Shown piece by piece: positions 32,851 through 43,800 of a DNA stretch of 64,000 nucleotides; position 1 is the stretch's first letter; every line of letters starts with the position of its first letter. Origin of the DNA: Amorphophallus konjac (lineage: Eukaryota; Streptophyta; Magnoliopsida; Alismatales; Araceae); the NCBI GenBank assembly GCA_022559845.1, contig CM040117.1, positions 146,634,732 to 146,698,731 on the forward strand, read 5' to 3'. The notes below the pieces were generated by a model. The model did no database searches and was not told the origin of the DNA. It saw only the letters and a list, made by a program, of their open reading frames with translations. The translations under genes were made by a program, and so were the position numbers.

Positions 32851-35067
32851 TGATGTAAAACCAACCTTAGACCTATTTGCAAGCATTCAAGTTTGAGCAG
32901 CGGACACACACTAGCGAGCTCACCCGTATGGCGCACACTAGTACCCGATGGCGACTAGGCGATGTTGGAGAGGGTCCGAGGCGGGACCTTTAGGCTCCAG
33001 TGGTTGGCTAGCTTGGGAAGAACCCCAAATGGGCCTAGGATGCCCAAATCATGGGCGGCCAACACACCAAGGGTGTGGGTTAAGTGGATGCTCTCACAAC
33101 TTGCCCGCGGTGGTCACTCAATTTGGTGGCAATTTAAATCGGACACTCTCATTCCGCCGACGGAGTAACTAAAGTAATACTAAGCTAAGCAAGTCCATTA
33201 CAGCAATGAGGGATGTTCAGGAGCTCACCTAGCCGGCGTGAAGATGCCGACTCCGGCCGGAGACGGGGGCGAGCGGGGAGGCGAGGGTATGCACCCGCAC
33301 GCCGCGTCGATTGAAGCTTCAAACCTGCGACTTAATAATGACATGAACTACACCCCATGCAAGGGGGGGATCTCGGGGTGGGGATTAAGTGAATTACAGC
33401 CAAAACTACCTCCACGCAGGGAGGGGCCTTCAGCCGGCCAAGCGGGGTGGGGAATTATGCAAAGAGGACCGACTTTCCGAGCTCCGCCGGTTCTGCCTTT
33501 CTTCTGTATTTCTTGATAGGGGGTCGATGTTGACGCTGCCAAAAATTTCACCGAGCTCAGAACCTGATGAGACTTGCGCCAAAATCTTTCTAACGGACCA
33601 AGGATGATCTCTGAATTTTTGCTGAGCCTGGTACAGTAGTTGCTGGCCGGGGCAGAGTCTGGAACCGGACTGATTGGTTCTGCCTCTATCTAGTGCAGAA
33701 CAATGTGGCTGGTTGCAGAGGGTGCCACGATCACTACCAAGCTCTGATTGAGGCAAGACCTGAACCGTTGGAACCGTGGTCGAGTCTTCTTTCTGTCGGC
33801 ACTGACGGCGAGGTCGGAAGATGTCGGAGAAGTCCGGGACGATCAGATGAGTAGAGGGGTGTCGGTTCTGGCTCCTGTAAACTGACCTGACACACTTGGA
33901 GTAGAAAATTTGTAACTTGAGATGCCGATGTCCAAATGCAGCTCTGTTTCTTGAGGATGAAAGAGGACTTGAGAGGGAAGAATTTTTCTGAAGAACACTT
34001 GTTCTGAATCCCAAAAGATTCGCCGTGACCGAGCTTCCACTCTCGCTCTGGCTCTCTGCCTGGGGTCTTCTGCACAGTCGAGGGAGATCGGCTCCTACGG
34101 ACAGCTCCGACCTCGGAAGCTGGCGAGACCACCTTTGTTGGAAAGATAACTCGCAGACAATTCCAGCAATGTAGGCCTTGTCACCTGAATCTGTGATGGC
34201 CGGTCGTGGCTGCCTCTGCAAGTCGCTGCAACTCTGCTGCCTGAAACAGAGATAGAATGAGGAGATGTGCAAGGGGAGAGCAAGGGGGAGGGGGGGTGAA
34301 CTTGGTTTGACCAAGGGGGAGGTGGGGGGCGAATTTGGGAGCTTGGGGGTGGGGGAAGATGAAAGGGCACAGCCCAAGGGGAGGGAAATTCGAATTTGGG
34401 CTTAGGGAAGAGCCCCTTCAACCTTGGGGAGGGGAAGGGGTGCTTAGGAAGTGGTGTTGGGTAGTTGGGGGTTGGGAGGTGGGGTGTGGATTGGAGGATG
34501 CCACCTTGGCTTGGGGGGGGGAGTTAAATGAGTGTATGGGGAAGGGGAGAGGTCTTAATGAGGGGTGAATGGGGAGGAGAGAGAAAATTCCGAAATCTGG
34601 GGTGGAGGGAGAGAGAGAGAGGGGGGGACCCCTTAGAGAGAGAGAGAGATATTGAGAGAGGAAGCTAGAGGGATTTGGAGTTTTTCTGGAATTCAATATT
34701 CATGCATTAGTTGTTACAAATGAGAGAGGGGTGGGGCTATTTATAGACTCCACACTTTTCCTAAGACCAAACTGACCCTGACAAGCTAACTAATGACCAA
34801 ACAGTCCAAGGGAGGGGCGCCCCTGGGCCTAGCCCAATGAATTTGGCCCATTAACCTATCAAACCAACATAATGACTCAATACTTAGGAAAATGACTCAA
34901 CAACCTAGGTACATGACTCAAATAAAGGGAAAATTACATGATATTAACTCAAAGAAAATGTGAAGATTACATGACTAGACTCAAAAATACATGACTAACA
35001 TAAAGGTGCTAGCCGACGAACAATCCGAGTCTGAGAAAATGTGGAGGGGCAAGGGATGCCCTCATCA
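32851..35067 (-). repeat. E2 3' LTR
   Basis: 2217 bp. On the minus strand it starts TGATGAGGGCATCCC and ends GGTTTTACATCA. GA-rich low complexity lies at about 34560-34670. ORFs such as 33430-34377 lie wholly in the LTR and are not supported as genes. Confidence 0.9.
34737..34745 (-). promoter_or_regulatory. TATA box of E2 3' LTR
   Basis: TATAAATAG on the minus strand, the same offset from the LTR start as in E1. Confidence 0.72.
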
Positions 35068-35165
35068 TACCCCCGGGGTGGGGAAAACTCGACCCCGTCG
35101 AGTATGGGTCCACCAGGGAAGTAGTACATCGAACTGCGGCTCTGGGCGATCCACGATCTCCATAC

Positions 35166-37805
35166 TCAACCCGCGACCATAGTCGGGGAATGGCGCCTCA
35201 GCCTTTCGAAGTGGCCCGGACACACCCTCATGCTGGCTATGATGTCTTGCTTGCCTAGTATTGCTACCGTGTGCTCACGTCGGGCTCTCGGGCTAATTTG
35301 TGGTGGCACTCCGAAGGTGTCCCTCGCAAGGATAGGTGTAAGCTCAAGGCACTCACTAGGATCCACCGCGGTGCCCTTAGTGGGTGTTGGATCCGCTTCA
35401 TGAGAAATGGGGAGAATCCCAAAACCCTTTTGGAAGTTCAACCCATAAGCCGTGTTGCCAAAGCCACTCGGAACTTGGCAAGGTCCAAGTCCTCGTGCCC
35501 TCAATTTGGAGGTGACCCTAAAGTAGAGCCACTCCAAAGCCATCATCGCCAAGTTATCAACTTGGAATTCAAAGTGGTGCTTAGGAGTTTGTGCTCGCTT
35601 CTTGTGAATCCCACCGCTTGTTACTTGATACTTGCTTGAATGCGTATACCATGTGAGTTGACAATGTATGGTATGAAAAGGTGGTCCGGGGCAGCCACAT
35701 GTAGATCGATCATGCTTTGATGCTATGAAGATTGTGACAGACTCAGGGGGGCCGGGACATCCATAGATGAACCTTTTATGCATGGGTATGACAAATGTCG
35801 GGGGACCCGGACATCCCTGTATGCTCCTCTCATACTTAAGACTCATGATGAATGAGGGTGGGCCAATACATCCAAATACGGTCCACTTATGCTTCCTACT
35901 TGACATGTGGGTGATGTAAATGAATGTACCCGACTTATGAATCATGCCAAGTGGTGTTGTATGCCAAGACTTATGCACTCTTGTGACAAAGATGTCTCCT
36001 ATGTGTGGGCCTTTGGACTTCCATTGGAATGGGTCGAAGGGGTCTAGAAAGGTGGATATCATGAGATGGGGCACTTCCTCGATCCCTAGGTGTATACCAC
36101 CCAAAGTCATGGTTCCCATGGTGTAACCCGGGTCTGGGATGGGGTGGATTGGATCAAACATGGTGGGTTGGGGTAGGGAAAGGTAGGTGGTAGTTAAGGT
36201 GGTTGGGTTACTCGGGTTCCTTGACTCCCATTGGAATGGATCATAGAGATCATAAAGTGGGTTACCAAGGGGCTCCATGTCCTCAAGGTCCTCAAAAGGT
36301 GATGAGTCGTCTTCTTCTAGTGGAATGGTTGGGCCGGTGTATGGGGTGGGCTGGTTGGTCAAGGTTTTAGGAATCACAATGGTAGGGGAGTGGACCAGGA
36401 TGGGCTCTTCCACTATGGGGAGAAGGAAAAGGATGTCACTAGTGTAGCAACCAATAGTGCAAACCGAGGAGATAGACCCAATGTATGGATGGATGAGGTT
36501 AAGGCTCTTGGGTTGGTCCGCTCCTAGGGCCAATAAAGAAGTCAAGTCTGATTGCCACTTTAGACCTTTGAGGAGATCATCCCAATTTTCTACCTCATAG
36601 TAGGATTGGATTGTGGTGTGATAGGAGTGGAGGGGAACAATTTGGGATGGATATCCCAAAGGTGAGAGAGGTGGGGGTGAGCTAGGAAGGGTGGGTCCTT
36701 GCTTGAGCCATTGGAGTATATGCTCATTCATGGTGAAGGTGGGTGACTCTTGAGGATCCGGGCTATTTGAAGTGGTAAAGGGTTGAGGCTTTTCCTTACC
36801 ATTGGTGTGATCTTGGGCTTCCTTATGGGTGGGAATGGGTTCCGGACTAGCATCTACTCCCATGTGGAGGGTTGTGGAGGTTTCAATTCCTAGTGTTAAT
36901 GGGTTGGGTAGGTCTAATGCGGGAGAATTGGTGATAGCTGGAGCATGGTGCACTTGGGGTGGTGGGCAAGGGTGGACTTGGATCGGAAGGGGAAGTAGAG
37001 GAGGCCTAGGTTGGGGAAAGATTGGTGTAGGAAGCGGGAGGTGAGTTGGGTGAGGGGTTTTGGGTTTGGGAATGGTGGCCATTATGGGCCTTGGTGGAGG
37101 GGTGGACACGGTGTCCACATGGTTTTTAATGGTGAGGGTTGGATGAGTGGTGGTCACCATGGAGGGAATTGGGTCGGTTAGGGGTCTCTTGCCCTTGGGA
37201 TTATTTGGGGTGGAAGTGGGGGCTAAAGAGGCTTGACTAGTGTAGGTTAGTGAAGGGGGTTTTGGTTGGGGTGTGGGGGCCCTCATGGGATCAGGTGGGG
37301 AGGTGGAGGCCTTGGAGACTTGGGTTCTAGTGGTAAGGGTTTGGACGGGTGGGTTTGGAGGAGTGAGAGTGCTCCTCGAATTTTGGTAACCCGGGTAGGA
37401 AGGGGACATATATTTTGCTCTAAGTTGCTCCTTCATGTCCTTCCAAGTGGTGATGGGAGTTTCCCTTCTAAGTATCTTTAGCCCGACAATTTGCATCCAA
37501 TAAGTTTCCGCCCGTTTGGTAAGTTGCATTTTGGCAACCAATGTCTTTTCATCCTCGGATATATGATACCAAGTGAAGTATTGGTCCATTGTAGCTTCCC
37601 AATCTAAATATTCTCTAGGAGAGGTTCCATCAAAGGTGGGAAGTGGGAAAGGGACCATTCTATCGTCTGTCCTTGGGGCGGGCCTATTTTCTCCAAGTTG
37701 GTTGAGTCGGCCCGATATGTTATCAAGCCGCTCATTGGCATAGGTCAAGGCTTTCATGAAGTAGTTGACATGGCCAGGGAAGTTATGGGTGTTAGTGGTA
37801 GGCAT
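35166..37805 (-). CDS. E2 fused gag / integrase-C-terminus protein, 879 aa
   Basis: An uninterrupted frame. Residues about 15-40 are helical; 50-145 resemble Retrotrans_gag (FDGTSPREYLDWEATMDQYF, then a WKDMKEQLRAKYMSP segment). Residues about 150-430 are Pro/Thr-rich with no CCHC knuckle. From about 620 to 740, GCPGPP or GCIGPP recurs four times at about 22-25 residue spacing. From about 760 the sequence resembles the integrase C-terminal module (FQVDNL, RARGLGPCQV, NTAYGLNF). Gag would form the particle; the integrase tail in related elements binds DNA or chromatin. Catalytic pol domains are all missing. The start ATG is the first in frame, about 150 bp after the primer site. Keeping 879 codons open suggests selection or recency; I cannot tell which. 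Confidence 0.82.
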   Translation of the reverse strand: MPTTNTHNFPGHVNYFMKALTYANERLDNISGRLNQLGENRPAPRTDDRMVPFPLPTFDGTSPREYLDWEATMDQYFTWYHISEDEKTLVAKMQLTKRAETYWMQIVGLKILRRETPITTWKDMKEQLRAKYMSPSYPGYQNSRSTLTPPNPPVQTLTTRTQVSKASTSPPDPMRAPTPQPKPPSLTYTSQASLAPTSTPNNPKGKRPLTDPIPSMVTTTHPTLTIKNHVDTVSTPPPRPIMATIPKPKTPHPTHLPLPTPIFPQPRPPLLPLPIQVHPCPPPQVHHAPAITNSPALDLPNPLTLGIETSTTLHMGVDASPEPIPTHKEAQDHTNGKEKPQPFTTSNSPDPQESPTFTMNEHILQWLKQGPTLPSSPPPLSPLGYPSQIVPLHSYHTTIQSYYEVENWDDLLKGLKWQSDLTSLLALGADQPKSLNLIHPYIGSISSVCTIGCYTSDILFLLPIVEEPILVHSPTIVIPKTLTNQPTPYTGPTIPLEEDDSSPFEDLEDMEPLGNPLYDLYDPFQWESRNPSNPTTLTTTYLSLPQPTMFDPIHPIPDPGYTMGTMTLGGIHLGIEEVPHLMISTFLDPFDPFQWKSKGPHIGDIFVTRVHKSWHTTPLGMIHKSGTFIYITHMSSRKHKWTVFGCIGPPSFIMSLKYERSIQGCPGPPTFVIPMHKRFIYGCPGPPESVTIFIASKHDRSTCGCPGPPFHTIHCQLTWYTHSSKYQVTSGGIHKKRAQTPKHHFEFQVDNLAMMALEWLYFRVTSKLRARGLGPCQVPSGFGNTAYGLNFQKGFGILPISHEADPTPTKGTAVDPSECLELTPILARDTFGVPPQISPRARREHTVAILGKQDIIASMRVCPGHFERLRRHSPTMVAG

Positions 37806-37952
37806 CTCTTAGTGGCTTGGACTTATGGAGTGGGTCGATTGGTAAGGTCGATATGAGGTGGCCATACTAGGGGGACAAGAGTGATGCACTTGAAGACTCT
37901 AAATGCATAGACATGCCCTAGGACCAACTTGATAGAGACAAGTTATGAACTT

Positions 37953-37964
37953 GCTCTGATACCA
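37953..37964 (-). other. Primer binding site of E2
   Basis: GCTCTGATACCA on the plus strand, the reverse complement of TGGTATCAGAGC, two bases from the LTR end at 37967. Confidence 0.88.
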
Positions 37965-37966
37965 CT

Positions 37967-40203
37967 TGATGTAAAACCAACCTTAGACCTATTTTCAAGC
38001 ATTCAAGTTTGAGCAGCAGACTCACACTAGCGAGCTCACCCGTATGGCGCACACTAGTACCCGATGGCGACTAGGCGATGTTGGAGAGGGTCCGAGGCGG
38101 GACCTTTAGGCTCCAGTGGTTGGCTAGCTTGGGAAGAACCCCAAATGGGCCTAGGATGCCCAAATCATGGGCGGCCAACACACCAAGGGTGTGGGTTAAG
38201 TGGATGCTCTCACAACTCGCCCGCGGTGGTCACTCAATTTGGTGGCAATTTAAATCGGACACTCTCATTCCGCCGACGGAGTAACTAAAGCAATACTAAG
38301 CTAAGCAAGTCCATTACCGCAATGAGGGATGTTCAGGAGCTCACCTAGCCGGTGTGAAGACGCCGACTCCGGCCGGAGACGGGGGCGAGCGGGGAGGCGA
38401 GGGTATGCACCCGCACGCCGCGTCGATTGAAGCTTCAAACCTGCGACTTAATAATGACATGAACTACACCCCATGCAAGGGGGGGATCTCGGGGTGGGGA
38501 TTAAGTGAATTACAGCCAAAACTACCTCCACATAGGGATGGGCCTTCATCCGGCCAAGCGGGGTGGGGAATTATGCAAAGAGGACCGACTTTCCGAGCTC
38601 CGCCGGTTCTGCCTTTCTTCTATATTTCTGGACAGGGGGTCGATGTTGACGCTGCCAAAAATTCCACAGAGCTCAGAACCTGATGAGACTTGCGCCAAAA
38701 GCTTTCTAACGGACCAAGGATGATCTCTGAATTTTTTCTGAGCCTGGTACAGTAGTTGCTGGCCGGGGCAGAGTCTGGAACCGGACTGATTGGTTCTGCC
38801 TCTGTCTAGTGCAGAACAATGTGGCTGGTTGCAGAGGGTGCCACGATCACTACCAAGCTCTGATTGAGGTGAGACCTGAACCGTTGGAACCGTGGTCGAG
38901 TCTTCTTTCTGTCGGCACTAACGGCGAGGTCGGCAGATGTCAGAGAAGACCGGAACAATCAGATGAGTAGAGGGGTGTCAGTTCTGGCTCCTGTAAACTG
39001 ACCTGACACACTTGGAGTAGAAAATTTGTAACTTGAGATACCGATGTCCAAATGCAGCTCTGTTTCTTGAGGATGAAAGAGGACTTGAGAGGGAAGAATT
39101 TTTCTGAAGAACACTTGTTCTGAATCCCAAAAGGTTCGCCGTGTCCGAGCTTCCACTCTCGCTCTGGCTCTCTACCTGGGGTCTTCTGCACAGTCGAGGG
39201 AGATCGGCTCCTACGGACAGCTCCGACCTCGGAAGCTGGCGAGACCACCTTTGTTGGAAAGATGATTCGCAGATGATTCCAGCAATGTAGGTTTTGTCAC
39301 CTGAATCTGTGAGGGGCGGTCGTGGCTGCCTCTGCAAGTCGCTGTAACTTTGCTGCCTGAAACAGAGATAGAATGAGGAGATGTGCAAGGGGAGAGCAAG
39401 GGGGAGGGGGGGTGAACTTGGTTTGACCAAGGGGGAGGTGGGGGGCGAATTTGGGAGCTTGGGGGTGGGGGGAGATGAAAGGGCACAGCCCAAGGGGAGG
39501 GAAATTCGAATTTGGGCTTAGGGAAGAGCCCCTTCAACCTTGGGGAGAGGAAGGGGTGCTTAGGAAGTGGTGTTGGGTAGTTGGGGGTTGGGAGGTGGGG
39601 TGTGGATTGGAGGATGCCAGCTTGGCTTGGGGGGGGAGTTAAATGAGTGTATGGGGAAGGGGAGAGGTCTTAATGAGGGGTGAATGGGGAGGAGAGAGAA
39701 AATTCCGAAAATTGGGGTGGAGGGAGAGAGGGAGAGAGGGGGGGACCCCTTAGAGAGAGAGAGAGGGATAAAGAGAGAGAGAGATATTGAGAGAGGAAGC
39801 TAGAGGGATTTGGAGTTTTTCTGGAATTCAATATTCATGCATTAGTTGTTACAAATGAGAGAGGGGTGGGGCTATTTATAGACTCCACACTTTTCCTAAG
39901 ACCAAACTGACCCTGACAAGCTAACTAATGACCAAACAGTCCAAGGGAGGGGCGCCCCTGGGCCTAGCCCAATGAATTGGGCCCATTAACCTATCAAACC
40001 AACATAATGACTCAATATTTAGGAAAATGACTCAACAACCTAGGTACATGACTCAAATAAAGGGAAAATTACATGATATTGACTCAAAGAAAATGTGAAG
40101 ATTACATGACTAGACTCAAAAATACATGACTAACATAAAGGTGCTAGCCGACGAACAATCCGAGTCTGGAGAAAATGTGGAGGGGCAAGGGATGCCCTCA
40201 TCA
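37967..40203 (-). repeat. E2 5' LTR
   Basis: 2237 bp, nearly identical by eye to 32851-35067, with a slightly longer GA-rich tract around 39725-39790. Confidence 0.9.
39872..39880 (-). promoter_or_regulatory. TATA box of E2 5' LTR
   Basis: TATAAATAG on the minus strand; it should drive the full-length E2 transcript. Confidence 0.72.
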
Positions 40204-40208
40204 TCCCC
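40204..40208. repeat. Target site duplication of E2 (right)
   Basis: TCCCC directly after the LTR; matches 32846-32850. Confidence 0.88.
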
Positions 40209-41588
40209 TCCCCCTCCATCCCCTCTCTCCACCGCCGCCATCGCTGCCTCCATCCCCACCAACGATGACCAGCAACTTGAAAAATTCATCCATGTCCCTA
40301 TGGTCATCTTTGGGGTCTGAAACTCAGCTGGGGATATATCCCCGCCTCATAGCTTCGAAACAAGTCCAATCTCGCATCTTTCTGATGTCGGGGCTGCCCG
40401 TGGCGCTCAATCTCGTGGGACTGCGCCACCGATCTGCGCCAGCGCAACCCAAGGATGATGCTCAGATTGCGAATCTCTTCTCTCCCTCTGTGCTGTGAGA
40501 TTGTGTCTGATCTCTAAAGGGGACGTACTTCATCCTATCCTCTTTGGAACAGGAGGTCGACCACCCCGATCCGCCATCGGATCCGTTCTTGGTGCCCGTT
40601 CTTGTGGGGCTGCGCAGTCTACCCAAGCTCCCGTGACCCGAGGACAGTCTCAAGATTACGAACTCCCTCCTTCCATCCATACTGCAAGATCGGGCGAGAC
40701 ATTTGGAGGGGAGATACCTCTTCCAGTCTTCTTCACAGCAAGAGCTTAACCACCCTGATTCGATATCAGGTCTGACCGTGGCGTCCCGTCTCGCTAGACC
40801 GCGCCAATCAGGACCTGCTGCCTGCAACCAGAGACCAGGGGCTGTTTCTAGGAGCCCCCTCGGCTTCACCTTTGTGAACCAGGATGCGTCCTTCAGCTGG
40901 GAGGTCCTCCTACGAGTTAGCTTCGCACCACCACCGACGGCATCGTGTTTCAACGTCGGACCAGCCCGTGGGAGCCATGCACTCACCAGCGCACAGGCCC
41001 CCGCCCACGGCCAGCCGACGCCTCCGACCAGCAGTGACTCGCCTCCCCATCCCCATTGGATGCCACCCATCAACCCGATCCGACAGTCCTAGATTTGTTT
41101 GTTGTAGCCAATTATCTCCTTGCCAGGAGTGGGCGTCTTTGTGGTTGTATGATTGATTGCGTTGTACCGGGACTGGTGGACTCGGCCGGGATCCTTCCCC
41201 ACGCATTGGTCGTGGTGGTATGATCTCCATCTCCTACCCTTTGTTTATTTATGATTTACTAGTAATCGTTCGTGTGCCATGCTTGTACGTAGAGGACCTC
41301 TAGCCAGTTACATGTCACCGCGGATCTGAGAGTGAGGACCCTTTCCGTAGGCCCAGTCGAGCGTCGAGCTTGAGCAAGTTCACCCTAGGCGTTAGTGGTT
41401 CCCTAACTGCTACGATCCCACGCTTCCCTCGCCGGGACAGTCGCTGGGCTTGAGTTTCTGTTTGAGAGACGTCTCTATCCTGTGGAATGCTACGGAGGTC
41501 AGCCGCCTTGGTTGCCTTTAGCGTGGGAGTACTGGCAGCACTTCGAGTTGGTCATAGGTTTTAGCCCGCCCAGACCTGTTCCACATCA
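40209..41588 (+). mobile_element. Right flank of E2: repeats and an LTR 3' end
   Basis: The start of the interrupted minus-strand ORF lies at 40217-40219. From about 40380 to 40880, phrases such as CGCCAATC, CTGCGC and AGGACAGTCTCAAGATTACG recur in three imperfect blocks. The end (41100-41588) resembles an E1-type U5 and finishes CCACATCA, two or three bases before a degraded primer site. No intact gene is supported; ORFs at 40462-41092 on both strands have no recognised domain. Confidence 0.45.
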
Positions 41589-41591
41589 AAT

Positions 41592-41603
41592 TGGTATCAG
41601 AAT
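41592..41603 (+). other. Degraded primer binding site
   Basis: TGGTATCAGAAT differs from the Met-tRNA site only in its last bases and follows an LTR terminus CCACATCA, the E1-type ending. The interior that should follow is cut at 41638 by the next LTR. Confidence 0.6.
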
Positions 41604-42667
41604 GTCTAGGAGTCTAGGGTTTGATAGACGCGCAGCTATGATCTAAGAGGGGGGTGAATAGATCCCCGAAAAAAACTTGATTTCAAAACTAGAACTCAAC
41701 TAATACAAACTAAAATCGCCAGATCAAGTTAGAATATGTAGTAAACACTTAATGCACAAGATGACTAATACTTACGGAAGCAATTCTGACAAACAAGACT
41801 GAAATAGACAAACAGAGAATCTGTCAACCACAGACACAAACAGTTAGAGTGCAATCATGATGTTGAACGGACATATAATCACATTCCCCGTAGCATATAT
41901 ATGTGCAGGGTAAATTGATGAATGATGAACCTGTGAATGGTGGAAGATAACAAGGAATCAATCACACAAGCAAGCACACGTTGCACTGGAGATTTTTAGG
42001 TGGTTCGGCCAGACACCTTATCTGCCTACGTCCACCCCTCACTCAATCCGAGTGAGGATTCCCTTGCAACAGTAAGAACACAGACGCAGTCTGCAAACAC
42101 AACGCTGACAAACAGCTTGGCCCGGAGGAACACGCTCCTCCCTTCTCCTGAAATCACATAAGGAATCATGAGCAACCCCCAGTTGCCCACAACCAGAGGA
42201 TCAGTCCTCTCTTCCTCTGACGACGCAGAGGGAACCCAGAGATCACTCTCCCTTCTTCTGATTACTCAGAAGGAACACCCGATCCCTAAACAGGGTATCG
42301 GAAGAACACTAAGAAAATGAAACGCAAAAAGAAAAAACAAAAGGAAAGACAAATGAGAATGAATGAGAACAATATAGCTCAGTATGAGCAGATTGGCTTG
42401 GATCTGATCCAGATGCCAATAGATGAACAACTCCCCAAACTCTCGAGCTCTGGTTGCACTCAATTTGACGGGATTGAGTTCAAATCTGGATACTCTCAAG
42501 CTTTTTCTTCCTCTTTCTCTTTCTCTTTCTCTTCTTCTCTCACAGAATTCCTATCTAATTTTTCTCACCAGCTCCACTCTTCACGACTCTGCTGCTCTTC
42601 TTTTCTTTCACTGAAGCTTCTTCCCTTTTTTTTCGATTCAGTCTCTTTACTAGAAGATGAAAACAAC

Positions 42668-42676
42668 ATATATATA
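42668..42676 (-). promoter_or_regulatory. TATA-like box of Copia LTR
   Basis: TATATATAT on the minus strand, about 880 bp from the LTR start. Confidence 0.5.
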
Positions 42677-42984
42677 CCAGATGGAAATTTAGATAAATTC
42701 TAGAAAAAGGAATTATCATCAGATTTGAGGTTTGATTGGTCTAGGTGTGATTTCAGGATATTCCTCTTCAGAAATCATCTTTAGAGATTGCCACGTGGCT
42801 TGGACAAGTGAGAGGTCTTCTAGAGTTTGAAAACACCTGATTTCGTTAAGTTGTCACGTGCTCTACTGGAAAGTATCAAAGTGGCAACGTGCTAGGAAGA
42901 CCGGTCGAGACTGATTCAATTGGTTGCTTTGACGTGCTATGAAGACAGGTCGAGACAGTCTTCAAGGATTGTGCTTTGTGTCGG

Positions 42985-43450
42985 TGCTGGTGCATCGATG
43001 CATTGAGAGATAGGTCGATGCACCCTTTCCCAAACTGAACTTAGACTGCAGTTGAGGATTCATAGCTTTGACACAGAGCCCTTGGAAGTTGACATGTTGT
43101 AGAAGAAGAGAAAATCCTTAACTGAAGCGCTTGAGATCCTTGGCAGAAGTCTAGGTGCGTCGATGCATTATCTTGGACCTTCGACGTGGTAGCTCTCAAC
43201 TTCTGATCTTAGACTTGATGCATCGGTGTAGCTCTTCTGATGCGTCTATGTAGTAAACTAAAAAACCTTTCTTGAATCATTGTTGCGTCGAGGCATTCTT
43301 CAAACCGCGTCGGTTCAATAGTGAAGATAAACTTTCCCAGACAGCTCAAATGACTTGTGTGTCGATGCATTTCTTCGACTGCATTAGGGCAGCGAATGAA
43401 TACAACTTCAGACAATAGCTTCTGCGTCGAGGCACATTACTTGTGCTTCG
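42985..43450. repeat. TGCRTCGATGCA modules in Copia U3
   Basis: About six units based on GCGTCGATGCATT paired 15-25 bp later with TTCGAC or GATGC. One core, TGCATCGATGCA (about 42990), is a perfect palindrome. Confidence 0.75.
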
Positions 43451-43560
43451 ACCTGTGAGCATGTTCAAAAAAACCCTGTTCAATATTTAGGACTTAGTTT
43501 TTCATATTAATTACATCATGATTCATAGTGCGTCATCATCAAAATTAGAGATCCAACAAT

Positions 43561-43572
43561 GTCCCCCTTTTT
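43561..43572 (-). other. Polypurine tract of Copia element
   Basis: AAAAAGGGGGAC on the minus strand directly before the LTR start, preceded by GCCATCATC, the usual SIRE/Maximus arrangement. Confidence 0.85.
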
Positions 43573-43800
43573 GATGATGGCAACTATGAGTCATTAAATC
43601 AGTTGTAGACTTATGAAATATTCATTCACACTCAATCACAAGAGTCAAATATCCATTCTCATCCATTGGTGAATCAGATAAAAGGAAACAACCAATTTTA
43701 TTCATTGAAGTGTAGGCAAAATAGTTTACCAAATTTGAACAACATTCAAGATCAAGAAAAACTGAACAAAATGTTTTATGTCCAGACAAAATGCTATGCC
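43573..43800 (-). mobile_element. 3' internal stub of the Copia element
   Basis: AT-rich non-coding sequence next to the polypurine tract. No pol or env-like frame follows; the element is cut off near 43800 by LTR sequence of a different family. The boundary is approximate. Confidence 0.5.

Larger units (their letters stand above)
32851..40203 (-). mobile_element. E2: non-autonomous Ty3/gypsy element, intact ORF
   Basis: 7353 bp with a TCCCC target duplication on both sides. On the minus strand: 5' LTR (40203-37967), initiator-Met primer site (37964-37953), one open frame of 879 codons (37805-35166), a conserved CACCCCGGGGGTA before the 3' LTR, and the 3' LTR (35067-32851). It is a sister of E1, with similar LTR layout and the same gag plus integrase-C frame, but without E1's 5' duplication and internal stop. 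Protease, RT, RNase H and the integrase core are absent. Confidence 0.93.
41639..43558 (-). mobile_element. SIRE/Maximus-type Copia 3' LTR
   Basis: 1920 bp. On the minus strand it starts TGTTGGATCTC at 43558 and ends in CACCCCCCTCTTAGATCA at 41639. A purine tract AAAAAGGGGGAC directly precedes it, so it is a 3' LTR whose interior lies to the right. It holds a TATA-like box at 42668-42676, palindromic repeats in U3 (42985-43450) and small hairpins in R/U5 (42130-42310). No gene is supported; ORFs at 42317-42703 are Ser/Phe low complexity. Confidence 0.82.

Noticed and set aside
33430..34421. Long minus-strand ORFs inside the E2 LTR (also 38940-39537)
   Set aside because: They start in purine-rich leader sequence, differ in length between the two LTRs, and lie where no LTR protein is expected.
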